From an uncultured SAR116 cluster alpha proteobacterium (lineage in GTDB: Bacteria; Pseudomonadota; Alphaproteobacteria; Puniceispirillales; Puniceispirillaceae), in the NCBI GenBank assembly GCA_902622515.1, contig CACNQE010000005.1:89998-153997 (forward strand): a stretch of 64,000 bases of DNA. The letters run 5' to 3'. Below are positions 28,261 to 36,881 of the stretch, in pieces. The notes beneath the pieces were generated by a model. The model saw nothing but the letters and a program-made list of their open reading frames with translations, was not told the origin of the DNA and did not search any database. Position 1 is the first letter of the stretch, and every line of letters starts with the position of its first letter. A program made the translations under genes and the position numbers.

Positions 28261-28781
28261 TTGATTTTCTCAGTATTACCCAAAATACCTCTGATAAAAA
28301 ATGCAACGATGGTTAGAGCCATTGAAATTGGTAGAATCAACATCCAAGGGTACATTAACAGTCGTCCCACCTCTGTTTTTATTTGTCTGTCGAAGGCAAA
28401 CTGGAACCAAGGAACACACAAATAAAAAAACCAGAAACAGAAGCCGCATCCAAATAAGCAAGCTAGGGCGTTCACCCATATTTTAAGCCTCTCTGGCACA
28501 TAAGATAGAACTATTAAAACACGCACGTGTTTTGCTTTTAAGGTTATTATTGGTAAAGCAAGAAAAAAGGAGGCTGTCATCAAAAGCCCAACTAATTCTT
28601 CAGTGAAACGAAATGGTGCATACGCCAGATATCGCATCGTCACGCTAGTACCTATAAGTGCGATTATCATAATGCTAGCTAAAGAGGCCAAAATAGCCAT
28701 TGCGTAAAAGATAGGAGTTACAAACATTTCAGTTGTTTTGCAAACTACAAAGAGTTTTTTTTGAAATGTTTGTTCTCCCAA
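28257..28781 (-). CDS. TRAP transporter small permease (DctQ-type)
   Basis: Four-helix small subunit, 174 aa. Hydrophobic segments are visible at about 19-45, 58-75, 95-115 and 140-165, with the usual FTEELVGLLMTASFFLALP in the second. It is coupled by a 4-base overlap to the large permease and lies 30 bases after the binding protein. Confidence 0.92.
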   Translation of the reverse strand: MGEQTFQKKLFVVCKTTEMFVTPIFYAMAILASLASIMIIALIGTSVTMRYLAYAPFRFTEELVGLLMTASFFLALPIITLKAKHVRVLIVLSYVPERLKIWVNALACLFGCGFCFWFFYLCVPWFQFAFDRQIKTEVGRLLMYPWMLILPISMALTIVAFFIRGILGNTEKIK

Positions 28782-28811
28782 ATTATTACTCCACTAATAG
28801 TAACGCTCTGC

Positions 28812-29822
28812 TTAACGTCCAAGAACGTCCAATATACGTTGACGATACTCTGGAGCTTTTCCGCCTGCATCAGATGCCATTGCCTTCCAGGTTTCTGATG
28901 CTGCAGATAAAAATTCACTTCTATCCTCTTCTGAAAAATCGGCTAAAAATTCAATTCCTTGATCGGAAAGTTTCTTTCTTGCGTCATTTTCTTTTTGGTC
29001 AGCCTGTGAATATTCATTTGTTCTAGCCCAGACATTATTAGCAGCAGTGGTTATAGCATTTCTTTCAATATCAGAAAGTGCGTTCCAAGCTTCTTTCGAT
29101 GCACCCAATACATACGGAACTCCTGCTACAGGGTATAAGTATGATGCATATTTTGTTACTTCTTGTAATGAAATAGTATGTGCGAAGAGCGCTGGATAAA
29201 CCGCACAGTCTACAACACCAGTCTGTAATGCTACATATAGGTCATTTTGACCGACGATTTGGGCAGAAACCCCTAATTTTGTAAAAGTTTCAACCTGATC
29301 ATTACTCCATACACGCAGTTTTCGAGTTTTAAGATCCGCCAGGCTGCGAACAGGTTTTTCACGACAAAAGATAGATGCTTTTAGAATTGGTAATGCCATA
29401 AATCCTGTTGGGACTATATCAAGTTCAGTAAGCACTTCTTTATAAATCTCTTGTATCTCCGGTAAGGCTGTTATCAATTCTTCTGAACTTCCGACGGAAC
29501 CTTGTATCATAACAGCATTTAATGCAGGAACATCGCGACCAAGGTAATTGGCCCATACAAGTCCCATTTCAACTGCACCCTGAGGCAACCAACGCGCTAC
29601 ATCGTTATCTTTCAGGTTTAATGACCCACCATGAAACACATCTATTTTTAAGCTCCCGTTTGTTAAATCGGACACTTCGGCAGCAAAGGTCTCTAGTTGT
29701 TTCGACTCACCACGTCCCTCAGGTAAGCCATTATTAAATTTCCATTGGCTCGCTCCAACCACGCTAGTGCTAAGCCCTAATGCTAAAAGGCTGATAAATG
29801 TAGTGTAAAGTTTCTTAAGCAA
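28812..29822 (-). CDS. TRAP transporter substrate-binding protein (DctP-type)
   Basis: Periplasmic receptor of the TRAP system. 336 aa with a signal peptide (about residues 1-23, ending VVGA). The conserved arginine that binds the ligand carboxylate is in [10 protein letters not shown] near residue 163. The start is a TTG at 29822, supported by GGAG six bases upstream. The 263 bases before it are AT-rich, and I see nothing in them but promoter space. Confidence 0.94.
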   Translation of the reverse strand: MLKKLYTTFISLLALGLSTSVVGASQWKFNNGLPEGRGESKQLETFAAEVSDLTNGSLKIDVFHGGSLNLKDNDVARWLPQGAVEMGLVWANYLGRDVPALNAVMIQGSVGSSEELITALPEIQEIYKEVLTELDIVPTGFMALPILKASIFCREKPVRSLADLKTRKLRVWSNDQVETFTKLGVSAQIVGQNDLYVALQTGVVDCAVYPALFAHTISLQEVTKYASYLYPVAGVPYVLGASKEAWNALSDIERNAITTAANNVWARTNEYSQADQKENDARKKLSDQGIEFLADFSEEDRSEFLSAASETWKAMASDAGGKAPEYRQRILDVLGR

Positions 29823-30085
29823 TTTTTTCTCCGTAAAATATATTTTTAAGATTTATACAATTTTATTTTTATTTCGGGCATAAAATAATTTATTTGAACA
29901 TAAATTTTTTAAATTCTTTTATTATTATAAAATAAAATTCCTATATTTAATAAGAAAGCAGGCTAAATGCCTCCAAATTTGAAGCTCTTAATTAATGAGT
30001 ATTTGATAAAATTTTCTAAACACAGGAAATGGCTTTAAGGTACTAAAGTGTATTTTAAGTTTTGAAAAACCTCTCACCTAGGAAA

Positions 30086-30490
30086 TCATACTTTTTTTTC
30101 CTTAAAATGTTTATCTGCAATCCAATTGATTAAGTTGATTTCCTGTTTTTCGTGAAGAGAGACATAAGTAAAAATCATATTTGTTACATTAGTGACTAAT
30201 TCTTTAGGATAAGGCAAATACGTAAGTTCTTGCCTTCCAAAAGAAGGACTTGCCGTCCCAAGTTGCCAATTTGTCTCAATCCTTGTATTTACAAGTTTGA
30301 GCGTTGGACCTCCCGTTTTTGACTCTATTTCATTTGGAAAATCAGATAGTTTTAAATAGGCAATTTTATCATTTGATTGCGTGAATCCATCTATAAATTC
30401 AGTTGATAATAGCAATATATCTTTCTTTATATCATTCTCAGACATGTGAGAATGCAAGAACCCATCATGCATATGGATATTTGATAACAT
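30086..30490 (-). CDS. Unknown protein in operon with the ureohydrolase
   Basis: 134 aa with AAGGA ten bases before the ATG. It begins MLSNIHMHDGFLHSHM, with several histidines and acidic residues at the N-terminus that could bind a metal. The middle has GGPTLKLVNTRIETNWQLG. No membrane segment or signal peptide. I do not recognise the family. It starts only 22 bases after the ureohydrolase stop, so it is co-transcribed with it. A role with that enzyme, such as metal supply or a second step, is only an inference from position. Confidence 0.6.
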   Translation of the reverse strand: MLSNIHMHDGFLHSHMSENDIKKDILLLSTEFIDGFTQSNDKIAYLKLSDFPNEIESKTGGPTLKLVNTRIETNWQLGTASPSFGRQELTYLPYPKELVTNVTNMIFTYVSLHEKQEINLINWIADKHFKEKKV

Positions 30491-30511
30491 TTTGAATATT
30501 CCTTATATGTC

Positions 30512-31744
30512 TCAATCGATATTAGACCACCTGCTTCCTTCAAACTCTCCAGCAGGAATTTCAACAGGTTTATCAATATGTTTACGATGCTTGCCGAGGC
30601 TCCCCGAAACGGTCATTGCTCCAAGAACCTCAACGATAACTCGGGTACCCATAAGGGCGGTGATTTCAGATTGGTCATATGGCGGTGACACCTCTACTAA
30701 TTCCATTCCACAAATACCTTCAGCTGCGACACCAGCAACAAGTTGCAATGCCTCTCGTGGGAGAAAACCTCCAGGCTCAGGCCAACCTGTACCAGGAACA
30801 AATCCGCAGTCTATGCTATCAATGTCAAACGACATATATACCATGTCCGTATCTTTCCAGGCCAGTTCAAGAGCTATTTCTATAGTTTTCTCAATACCTA
30901 ATTTTTCCACATCACTCATGGTTAAAATATTAGTATTACGCTCTCTTGCAACTTCCACTGCCTCCCTTGGTACCTGCCAACCACCAATTCCTACTTGAAC
31001 CAGGTTTTCTGGTTTAACATTATCTAAATTTGTTGCGTGAAACCAAGGAGTTGTATGCATACGCTCATCGAGGTCTTTTTCCTGGATATCAGCATGTCGG
31101 TCAAAGTGAATTATTCCAATCCTTTTCGAAGTGCATTCTGCAATGCCTCGAACAGTTGGAAATCCGATTGAGTGGTCCCCTCCAAGGATAATTGGAAGTG
31201 AACCACTTGAAAAAACGTGAGAGCAAGCCCGCGAAATTTGGTCAAAAGTTTTCTCTATATTTGCAGGTATCGTAAAAATATCTCCTGCATCACATAATGT
31301 CATCTGCTCTCGGAGATCTACTGCCATTTCATAATTATATGGGGTATACAAAGCAGAAATTTTTCGAATTCCTTGAGGGCCAAATCTCGTACCTGGTCGG
31401 TAGGTGGTTCCTCCATCGAACGGAGCGCCAAGTATCGTAGCATCATAGTTTTTTACATCATTTACATTTTCGGCATATGGCGCTTTCAAAAAGGTATTTA
31501 TTCCAGCGAAATGTGGTAATTCTCCTCGAGAGAAAGTCGGGATACTTTTATCTTCTATGCTGTCTGCACCGGTTAGACCCATCTTCAAAGCCCATGATTT
31601 TTCTTCATTAAGCCTATTTTTGGGAATTTTTCCTTCTTCTTTTGCAGATTTCCATCCCTGAAGTTCATCTAAATTGGGGTGATGAAACCTTTTTTCAATT
31701 TTGCTTTTAAAATCCAAAACTCTTCTTATATCGTCTCTCGACAT
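30512..31744 (-). CDS. Ureohydrolase, guanidine-hydrolase (GdmH)-like
   Basis: Arginase/agmatinase superfamily, 410 aa with an N-terminal extension of about 100 residues. The metal ligands are present in the order GGDHSIG, HFDRHADIQE and SFDIDSIDCGFVPGTG. Ordinary agmatinases read DAHxD, whereas here it is DRHAD followed by DLDERMHTTPWFHATN and later TGWPEPGG. As I remember it, this pattern and the long N-terminus belong to the cyanobacterial nickel enzyme GdmH, which splits guanidine to urea and ammonia. An unusual agmatinase or other guanidino-acid hydrolase is the alternative. No HypA/HypB-like nickel helpers are in the window. Confidence 0.85.
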   Translation of the reverse strand: MSRDDIRRVLDFKSKIEKRFHHPNLDELQGWKSAKEEGKIPKNRLNEEKSWALKMGLTGADSIEDKSIPTFSRGELPHFAGINTFLKAPYAENVNDVKNYDATILGAPFDGGTTYRPGTRFGPQGIRKISALYTPYNYEMAVDLREQMTLCDAGDIFTIPANIEKTFDQISRACSHVFSSGSLPIILGGDHSIGFPTVRGIAECTSKRIGIIHFDRHADIQEKDLDERMHTTPWFHATNLDNVKPENLVQVGIGGWQVPREAVEVARERNTNILTMSDVEKLGIEKTIEIALELAWKDTDMVYMSFDIDSIDCGFVPGTGWPEPGGFLPREALQLVAGVAAEGICGMELVEVSPPYDQSEITALMGTRVIVEVLGAMTVSGSLGKHRKHIDKPVEIPAGEFEGSRWSNID

Positions 31745-31804
31745 TAAAACTTCCTTTCAAAAAACCAGACACCAATTTATATTACAAATTGATAACCAAC
31801 ATCG

Positions 31805-31827
31805 ATGTTTTTTTTGCATCACACTGG
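31805..31827. promoter_or_regulatory. Shared 23-base upstream element, copy 1
   Basis: ATGTTTTTTTTGCATCACACTGG on the plus strand, 61 bases before the ureohydrolase start and 89 before the divergent amidase. A copy differing at 3 of 23 positions lies 69 bases before the polyamine-type binding protein gene at 51.5 kb. The inner part reads TGTGATGC on the minus strand. It is probably a regulator site; the regulator is unknown. Confidence 0.5.
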
Positions 31828-31915
31828 TTTAAAATTAGCACATGACTCATTCAAAAAAAAAGGCTAACTTTAATCGCACAATAATGTCAACAGTCAACAT
31901 AATATCATAGGCGCT

Positions 31916-33388
31916 ATGTTTTCCTCCTCCACTTCAAACGAGCTAAATGATAAAACAGCTACTGAACTTCTCGACTTAATTAAGAAACGAGAGATAGGCT
32001 GTGTTGAGTTAATAAATAGTTGCATAAACCGTTATGAGAAGATAAATCATTCCATAAATGCAATTGTTGAGACAAATTTCGATGAGGCTATAAAAATTTG
32101 CGAAACACTAGATAGTGATTCTAGCAAAAAAACAAATGGAACAACTAGCCTCCCATTACCTATTGGCATAAAAGATTTGAACGATGTAAAGGGTCTAAAA
32201 ACATCATACGGGTCACCACTTTTTAAAGATAACGTCGCTGAGGAAGATGATGATGTTGTTAGTAGTTTAAGAAGATTTTCTGCTATAATTTTCGGGAAAA
32301 CTAATGTACCAGAGCACGGGTTTGGCGCCACAACAACTAATCCGTTACAAGGCAGCACAGGTAACCCATTCAATCCAGATTTAAGTGCTGGTGCATCAAC
32401 GGGCGGAGGGGCTGCCGCAGTGGCATCTGGTATTGTTCCACTTGCCACAGGTTCTGATTTTGCTGGATCGTTAAGAACGCCAGCAGGTTTTTGCGGTATC
32501 GCTGGAATGAGGCCGTCTAATGGCATAGTCTCAACAGATAGAAGGTCAAATATGTGGTCACCCTTCGATGTAGAAGGGCCTATGGGTAGAACAGCAGCCG
32601 ATTGTAAATTATTACTCGCAAGGATGGCGAAGTCGCATCCCCTAGATCCATTCTCAAAAGACCCTGATGGTTCACTCTTTTTCCCAGCAAAAGAAATAGA
32701 TTTAAAGAAATTAAAAGTCGCAATATCTCATGACCTTGGGTTCGCGGTGATGTCAAACTCCTACAGGGATACGTTTTATTCGAAGTTTGCTCTTTTTGAA
32801 GAACTTTTTGAACAAACAAACAGAGAGCATATGGATTTATCTAAAGCTGAAACTACGTTTATGACGTTACGAAGCATTGGATTTCTCGGCGATTTTGGAT
32901 TGATGGAAAAAGATTTTGGTGATGAATTGGGTGAGGTGATCATAAAAGAGCTTGAGATTGCCAGACAACTCTCTTCAGAGGATGTTGCTCAATCTTTCTT
33001 GGATCATAGTGAAATAGTTCGCAAAAGTAATAAATTTTTTGAAACTTATGACCTTCTCATTACACCTGCTGCTTCTGTCACTCCTTTTCCGCATGAAATA
33101 GAATACCCATCGCATATCGATGAAGTATTTTATAAGGGTTACTTAGACTGGGAAGCTATCAGCTGGGGGATTACGTTAACACAGTGTCCATCTGTAGTCA
33201 TTAATTGCGGTGAAGATACAAACAGGATGCCGTTTGGCATTCAGATTATAGCTAAACAAAATAGGGATGCGTTTTTACTTGATGCTGCGCACTCCATTGA
33301 AAAGGCATTTTTGGGGATTGATGAATTATCCAGACCATTCCCAAATTTGGAAAAGTTGGCTGCCATGAATGCGTTAACTTTAACTTAA
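31916..33388 (+). CDS. Amidase-signature family amidohydrolase
   Basis: Hydrolyses an amide bond with a Ser-cisSer-Lys triad. 490 aa. The Lys is in PIGIKDLNDV near residue 84, the cis-Ser in GASTGGGAAAV near 162, and the nucleophile Ser in FAGSLRTPAG near 186. The substrate is unknown. It heads a plus-strand operon, 19 bases before an amino-acid-type binding protein, and is divergent from the ureohydrolase. The context suggests import and hydrolysis of an amide or N-acyl amino compound. Confidence 0.92.
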   Translation: MFSSSTSNELNDKTATELLDLIKKREIGCVELINSCINRYEKINHSINAIVETNFDEAIKICETLDSDSSKKTNGTTSLPLPIGIKDLNDVKGLKTSYGSPLFKDNVAEEDDDVVSSLRRFSAIIFGKTNVPEHGFGATTTNPLQGSTGNPFNPDLSAGASTGGGAAAVASGIVPLATGSDFAGSLRTPAGFCGIAGMRPSNGIVSTDRRSNMWSPFDVEGPMGRTAADCKLLLARMAKSHPLDPFSKDPDGSLFFPAKEIDLKKLKVAISHDLGFAVMSNSYRDTFYSKFALFEELFEQTNREHMDLSKAETTFMTLRSIGFLGDFGLMEKDFGDELGEVIIKELEIARQLSSEDVAQSFLDHSEIVRKSNKFFETYDLLITPAASVTPFPHEIEYPSHIDEVFYKGYLDWEAISWGITLTQCPSVVINCGEDTNRMPFGIQIIAKQNRDAFLLDAAHSIEKAFLGIDELSRPFPNLEKLAAMNALTLT

Positions 33389-33407
33389 ATCAACAAAGGA
33401 GAAAAAA

Positions 33408-34226
33408 ATGTTGAGAATTATATTAGTAGGTATCATAGCTCTGCTATTACCTTTTAAAATGGTTACTGCAGATACATTGAGTGATGTAAAATCAAGCGGT
33501 AAACTAATATTTGGCCTCGAAGCAGGTTATAAACCATTTGAGTTTTTAGATGAAAACAATAAGTTAGTCGGTTATGACATCGATGTTGGATCTGAAATAG
33601 GTAAGCGCCTTGGTGGTGTTGAACCAACACCAAAAGACACAAATTGGTCTACAGTTATTCAATCGCTTTATAATGGAGATTTCAATCTTATTTTGGGTGG
33701 CATGACTGCAACAGAAGAAAGATATAAGCGCGTGAACTTTTCCTACCCGTATATGGATGCAAGTTCAGGTTTATTGGTAATGAAGGATTCAGGCATAACC
33801 TCACCATCAATGCTCGGTGGAAAGACTGTTTCTGCAGGAGCTGGTACACCCCAAATCAATCAGCTAAATCTTGCAGCCAAGGAACATGGAATTAGTTATA
33901 ATGGTGATATCAAAACCTATGATAAAGACGAAGTTGCCTATGCTGCAATGCGTTCAGGAAGGTTAGACGCATATGCTTCTACCTTAGTAAGCTTGCTAGC
34001 CTTTGCTCAAACTAGTGATGATTTTACAGTTATTCCATTTACTTCAAACATGTGGAAAGCTGAATATACTGCTATGGCATTCCGTAAAGAAGACGAGTCA
34101 TTTAGGTCTGCAATAAACCAAATTATCGTAGATATGAAAAATGATGGAACATTAGCTTCTCTTCAAGAGAAGTGGTTTGGTCAATCATTTGTTGACTTAC
34201 TTCCAAATGAGGCTCCTACTTGGTAA
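33408..34226 (+). CDS. Amino-acid-type ABC transporter substrate-binding protein
   Basis: Periplasmic receptor, family 3 (polar amino acid type). 272 aa with a signal peptide (MLRIILVGIIALLLPFKMVTA, cleavage near 21) and the family start KSSGKLIFGLEAGYKPFEFLD, then GYDIDVGSEIGKRLG and the usual NFSYPYMDAS. Very good AAAGGAG site. It precedes two permeases, and no ATP-binding subunit of this family follows, which is unusual. Confidence 0.94.
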   Translation: MLRIILVGIIALLLPFKMVTADTLSDVKSSGKLIFGLEAGYKPFEFLDENNKLVGYDIDVGSEIGKRLGGVEPTPKDTNWSTVIQSLYNGDFNLILGGMTATEERYKRVNFSYPYMDASSGLLVMKDSGITSPSMLGGKTVSAGAGTPQINQLNLAAKEHGISYNGDIKTYDKDEVAYAAMRSGRLDAYASTLVSLLAFAQTSDDFTVIPFTSNMWKAEYTAMAFRKEDESFRSAINQIIVDMKNDGTLASLQEKWFGQSFVDLLPNEAPTW

Positions 34227-34254
34227 GCCAAATTTAAGAAGTGAAACTTAATAA

Positions 34255-34932
34255 ATGGATTTCATTTTTATAATAGACCAAATGCCCCGGCTTTTGCCGG
34301 GGCTAATGCTTACGATAGAATTAAGTCTTCTTGGCTTTTTAATTGCCACGATTATTGGAGTTCCTTTAGGTATATTAAGAGCGTATAAAATTCCTTTCTT
34401 TTTATCCTGGGTTATAGACTTTTATGTATTTGTTGTTCGTGGCACTCCAATTTTAGTTCAAATATACGCAGCCTATTTTCTACTTCCTATTTTTGGAATT
34501 AAGATATCACCTTTCTGGATCGGGATTGTGGCACTCTCTTTTAATAGTGCAGGATATCAAATAGAAATAGCAAGAGCTGCTATACTTTCAATGGATGATG
34601 GACAATATGAAGGAGCTTTCGCTCTTGGTCTTGCTAAATCCTATACTCTATTTTTCATCATATTACCGCAGGCAGTTATTAGAATGCTTCCACCTATGGC
34701 GAATGAAATGTCAAACTTGATAAAGGCTTCTTCGGTTTTATCTGTTATAACCGTTTTTGAGCTCCATAAGGCTGCAAACGCAATCATCTCAGATAGCTTC
34801 AAATTTTTGGAGATGTTGTTTGCACAAGCGGTTTTATACGTGGCTTTTGTAGTTGCTATGACCCAATTGTCTATTTATCTCGAGAAAAAAATAGGCGCTA
34901 ACCTTCAGATAAAAAATCTTTCACAACGTTAA
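34255..34932 (+). CDS. Amino-acid-type ABC transporter permease 1
   Basis: HisM/GlnP-type permease, 225 aa with about five helices. The family motif FVVRGTPILVQIYAAYFLLP lies near residue 61, and the EAA loop EGAFALGLAKSYTLFFIILPQ near 120. The gene starts 28 bases after the binding protein. Its codons 11-17 form a very stable GC-rich hairpin described separately. Confidence 0.93.
   Translation: MDFIFIIDQMPRLLPGLMLTIELSLLGFLIATIIGVPLGILRAYKIPFFLSWVIDFYVFVVRGTPILVQIYAAYFLLPIFGIKISPFWIGIVALSFNSAGYQIEIARAAILSMDDGQYEGAFALGLAKSYTLFFIILPQAVIRMLPPMANEMSNLIKASSVLSVITVFELHKAANAIISDSFKFLEMLFAQAVLYVAFVVAMTQLSIYLEKKIGANLQIKNLSQR
34284..34303 (+). other. Stable hairpin inside the start of the permease gene
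   Basis: GCCCCGGC (34284-34291), a TTTT loop and GCCGGGGC (34296-34303) form a perfect 8-bp stem with seven G:C pairs in an otherwise AT-rich gene. It lies 57 bases after the binding-protein stop, within codons 10-17 of the permease. No T tract follows, so it is not an ordinary terminator. It could protect the 3' end of the binding-protein message and hold back the permease. Confidence 0.6.
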
Positions 34933-34952
34933 CGTTTTAATTAGGAGTAAAA

Positions 34953-35603
34953 ATGGCATTAGATTTAGCTTTCATGTTGCAAATATTGCCAGATATGATA
35001 GCGGCCTTTTGGCTCACAATTAAAATAAGTCTCATAACGGTTGTTGCCTCGGTAATAGCTGGGATTCTATTAACAGCAACTAGAATGATGGGCGGAAAAA
35101 TTTCTAGATATTCTATAATTGCATTTGTGGAGTTTACGCGAGGAGCACCACCCCTAGTTCATATATCTATTATTTATTTTCTGCTCCCTGAATTTGGTAT
35201 TGTTTTCAACGAATTTTGGACCGGTGTTATTGCTCTTTCACTTATTGGGGCAGGTTATTCTGTTGAGATTTTTAGGGGTGCAATTGACTCGATCGGTTCA
35301 TCGCAAGTAGATGCTTCAAAAGCAATAGGCTTGTCTCGCATTCAAACTTTTAGACTAGTTCTAATACCGCAAGCATTGCGTTTGAGTCTCCCGCCTTTGA
35401 CAAATGAATTGGCTAATGTAATCAAGGCCTCTTCTTTATTATCAGTTATCTCAGTGAATGAATTGACCAAAGTTGCAAACGACCTAATTTTTGTTCATTT
35501 TGTTGTAATCGAGGTTCTAATTGAACTTACTTGTCTTTATCTCATCATTGTAGGTTTTTTAATGTTTCTTTCAAAATATATGGAAGCAAAATTTAAATAT
35601 TGA
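34953..35603 (+). CDS. Amino-acid-type ABC transporter permease 2
   Basis: Second HisM/GlnP-type permease, 216 aa, about five helices, with FVEFTRGAPPLVHISIIYFLLP near residue 52 and an EAA loop VDASKAIGLSRIQTFRLVLIPQ near 118. TTAGGAG precedes the ATG. It would pair with permease 1 as a heterodimer. It is followed closely by the M16 gene. Confidence 0.93.
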   Translation: MALDLAFMLQILPDMIAAFWLTIKISLITVVASVIAGILLTATRMMGGKISRYSIIAFVEFTRGAPPLVHISIIYFLLPEFGIVFNEFWTGVIALSLIGAGYSVEIFRGAIDSIGSSQVDASKAIGLSRIQTFRLVLIPQALRLSLPPLTNELANVIKASSLLSVISVNELTKVANDLIFVHFVVIEVLIELTCLYLIIVGFLMFLSKYMEAKFKY

Positions 35604-35621
35604 TGCTTCGTAGTGATTTTT

Positions 35622-36842
35622 ATGACAGAAACTAATATAACACAATTTTCAAATTCATTTAGAGTTGCAAGTTACTTTGACAAAGCCTCCAAAGGTGCAA
35701 GTTTATGTTTATGGGTAAAAACAGGTGCTTGTTGTGATCCAGAAAATAAAGAAGGCCTGTCACACTTACTCGAGCATACTCTTTTTGGTCTTCGTAAATC
35801 GGCAAATATATCTCATATTTATTCGTCAATTATCAACAGGCAGTTAAACATAAAAGCATTTACCAAGGCTGAACATACCGCATTTATTATTAAGTCAGTA
35901 GATAAGTTCGATCTTAAAAAATGCATAGATATTTTATGGGAGATTTATTCTGGAAGATGGTTATCGGATGAGGCCCTTTATGATGCCAAAATAGATATCA
36001 GTAAGGAAATAGACGAATTATCTAAAGACCCTGTGAAGAACTTATTTGAGGTTTTAAATTCTGTATGTTTTCCTTCTCAGTCTTATGGAAGAAGAATTAC
36101 AGGTACGAAAGAAACAATCCATAGAATTAAAGTTGATGACCTGGTTTCCTTTCAAAAGCACTACTATGTCCCTGAACACAGTTTGATTTGTGCTTGTGGA
36201 AACATTGAACATCAGCAACTTGTAGATTTTACAGAAGCAAAATTTTCTTCATTTCCAAAAAATATGAACTTTGCTTTACCATCTTCAAATTGGTTTGGTG
36301 GCATCAGAAAAATCAAGTCTGTCGATAAAGAAACGCGTCTAGCATGTGCTATTCCTTTTGATACAAAAGGGTCAGAACAATACTATTTTTATTGGATTTT
36401 ATCATATTTACTCTCGAAAAAAACTAATAACGTAATACTTACAGCCTTAAAAAGAGAACATATTAGTTGCGATGCTTTAAATGTTTACCCTGAGTTTTTA
36501 TCACATTTTAGTAGAATGCAGATTTATTTAAATACATCTGACGTAAATATTAATGCCATTATGAAAATAATAATGGATGAGCTCTCTTTGATCACTTTTT
36601 CAAAAGCAGAGTATCTTTTAAAAAATGTGGGAGATTTGGAGATCACTAGTTTTCTTAAATTATTCAAATTAAAAAATAGAAATATAGAGCATTTAGCGAT
36701 CGGATTAGGAGAGTACAATTTATTTCCCTCTGAAATTCCATTTCCAAAATCAATAGACGATATTAAAGGTAATTTAGATCTTATTCTAGAAAATTTTTAC
36801 CAAAAAAATAAAATAGCAATTGCTTATTCTGTGGCGTATTGA
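35622..36842 (+). CDS. M16-family zinc metallopeptidase
   Basis: 406 aa if translation starts at the ATG at 35622 (a GTG at 35613 adds three residues). The inverted zinc motif HxxEH is intact as H48-L-L-E51-H52, with a downstream acidic stretch ISKEIDELSKDP that would supply the third ligand glutamate. The N-half is the active module and the C-half (about 200-406) the usual inactive one. M16 proteins cleave short peptides or process modified peptides such as PqqA. Finding one inside an amino-acid transport and aminotransferase operon is unusual. No signal peptide, so it acts in the cytoplasm. Confidence 0.88.
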   Translation: MTETNITQFSNSFRVASYFDKASKGASLCLWVKTGACCDPENKEGLSHLLEHTLFGLRKSANISHIYSSIINRQLNIKAFTKAEHTAFIIKSVDKFDLKKCIDILWEIYSGRWLSDEALYDAKIDISKEIDELSKDPVKNLFEVLNSVCFPSQSYGRRITGTKETIHRIKVDDLVSFQKHYYVPEHSLICACGNIEHQQLVDFTEAKFSSFPKNMNFALPSSNWFGGIRKIKSVDKETRLACAIPFDTKGSEQYYFYWILSYLLSKKTNNVILTALKREHISCDALNVYPEFLSHFSRMQIYLNTSDVNINAIMKIIMDELSLITFSKAEYLLKNVGDLEITSFLKLFKLKNRNIEHLAIGLGEYNLFPSEIPFPKSIDDIKGNLDLILENFYQKNKIAIAYSVAY

Positions 36843-36881
36843 TGCGATATTCAAAATTGCAAAATATGAGGAGGTCATCTG

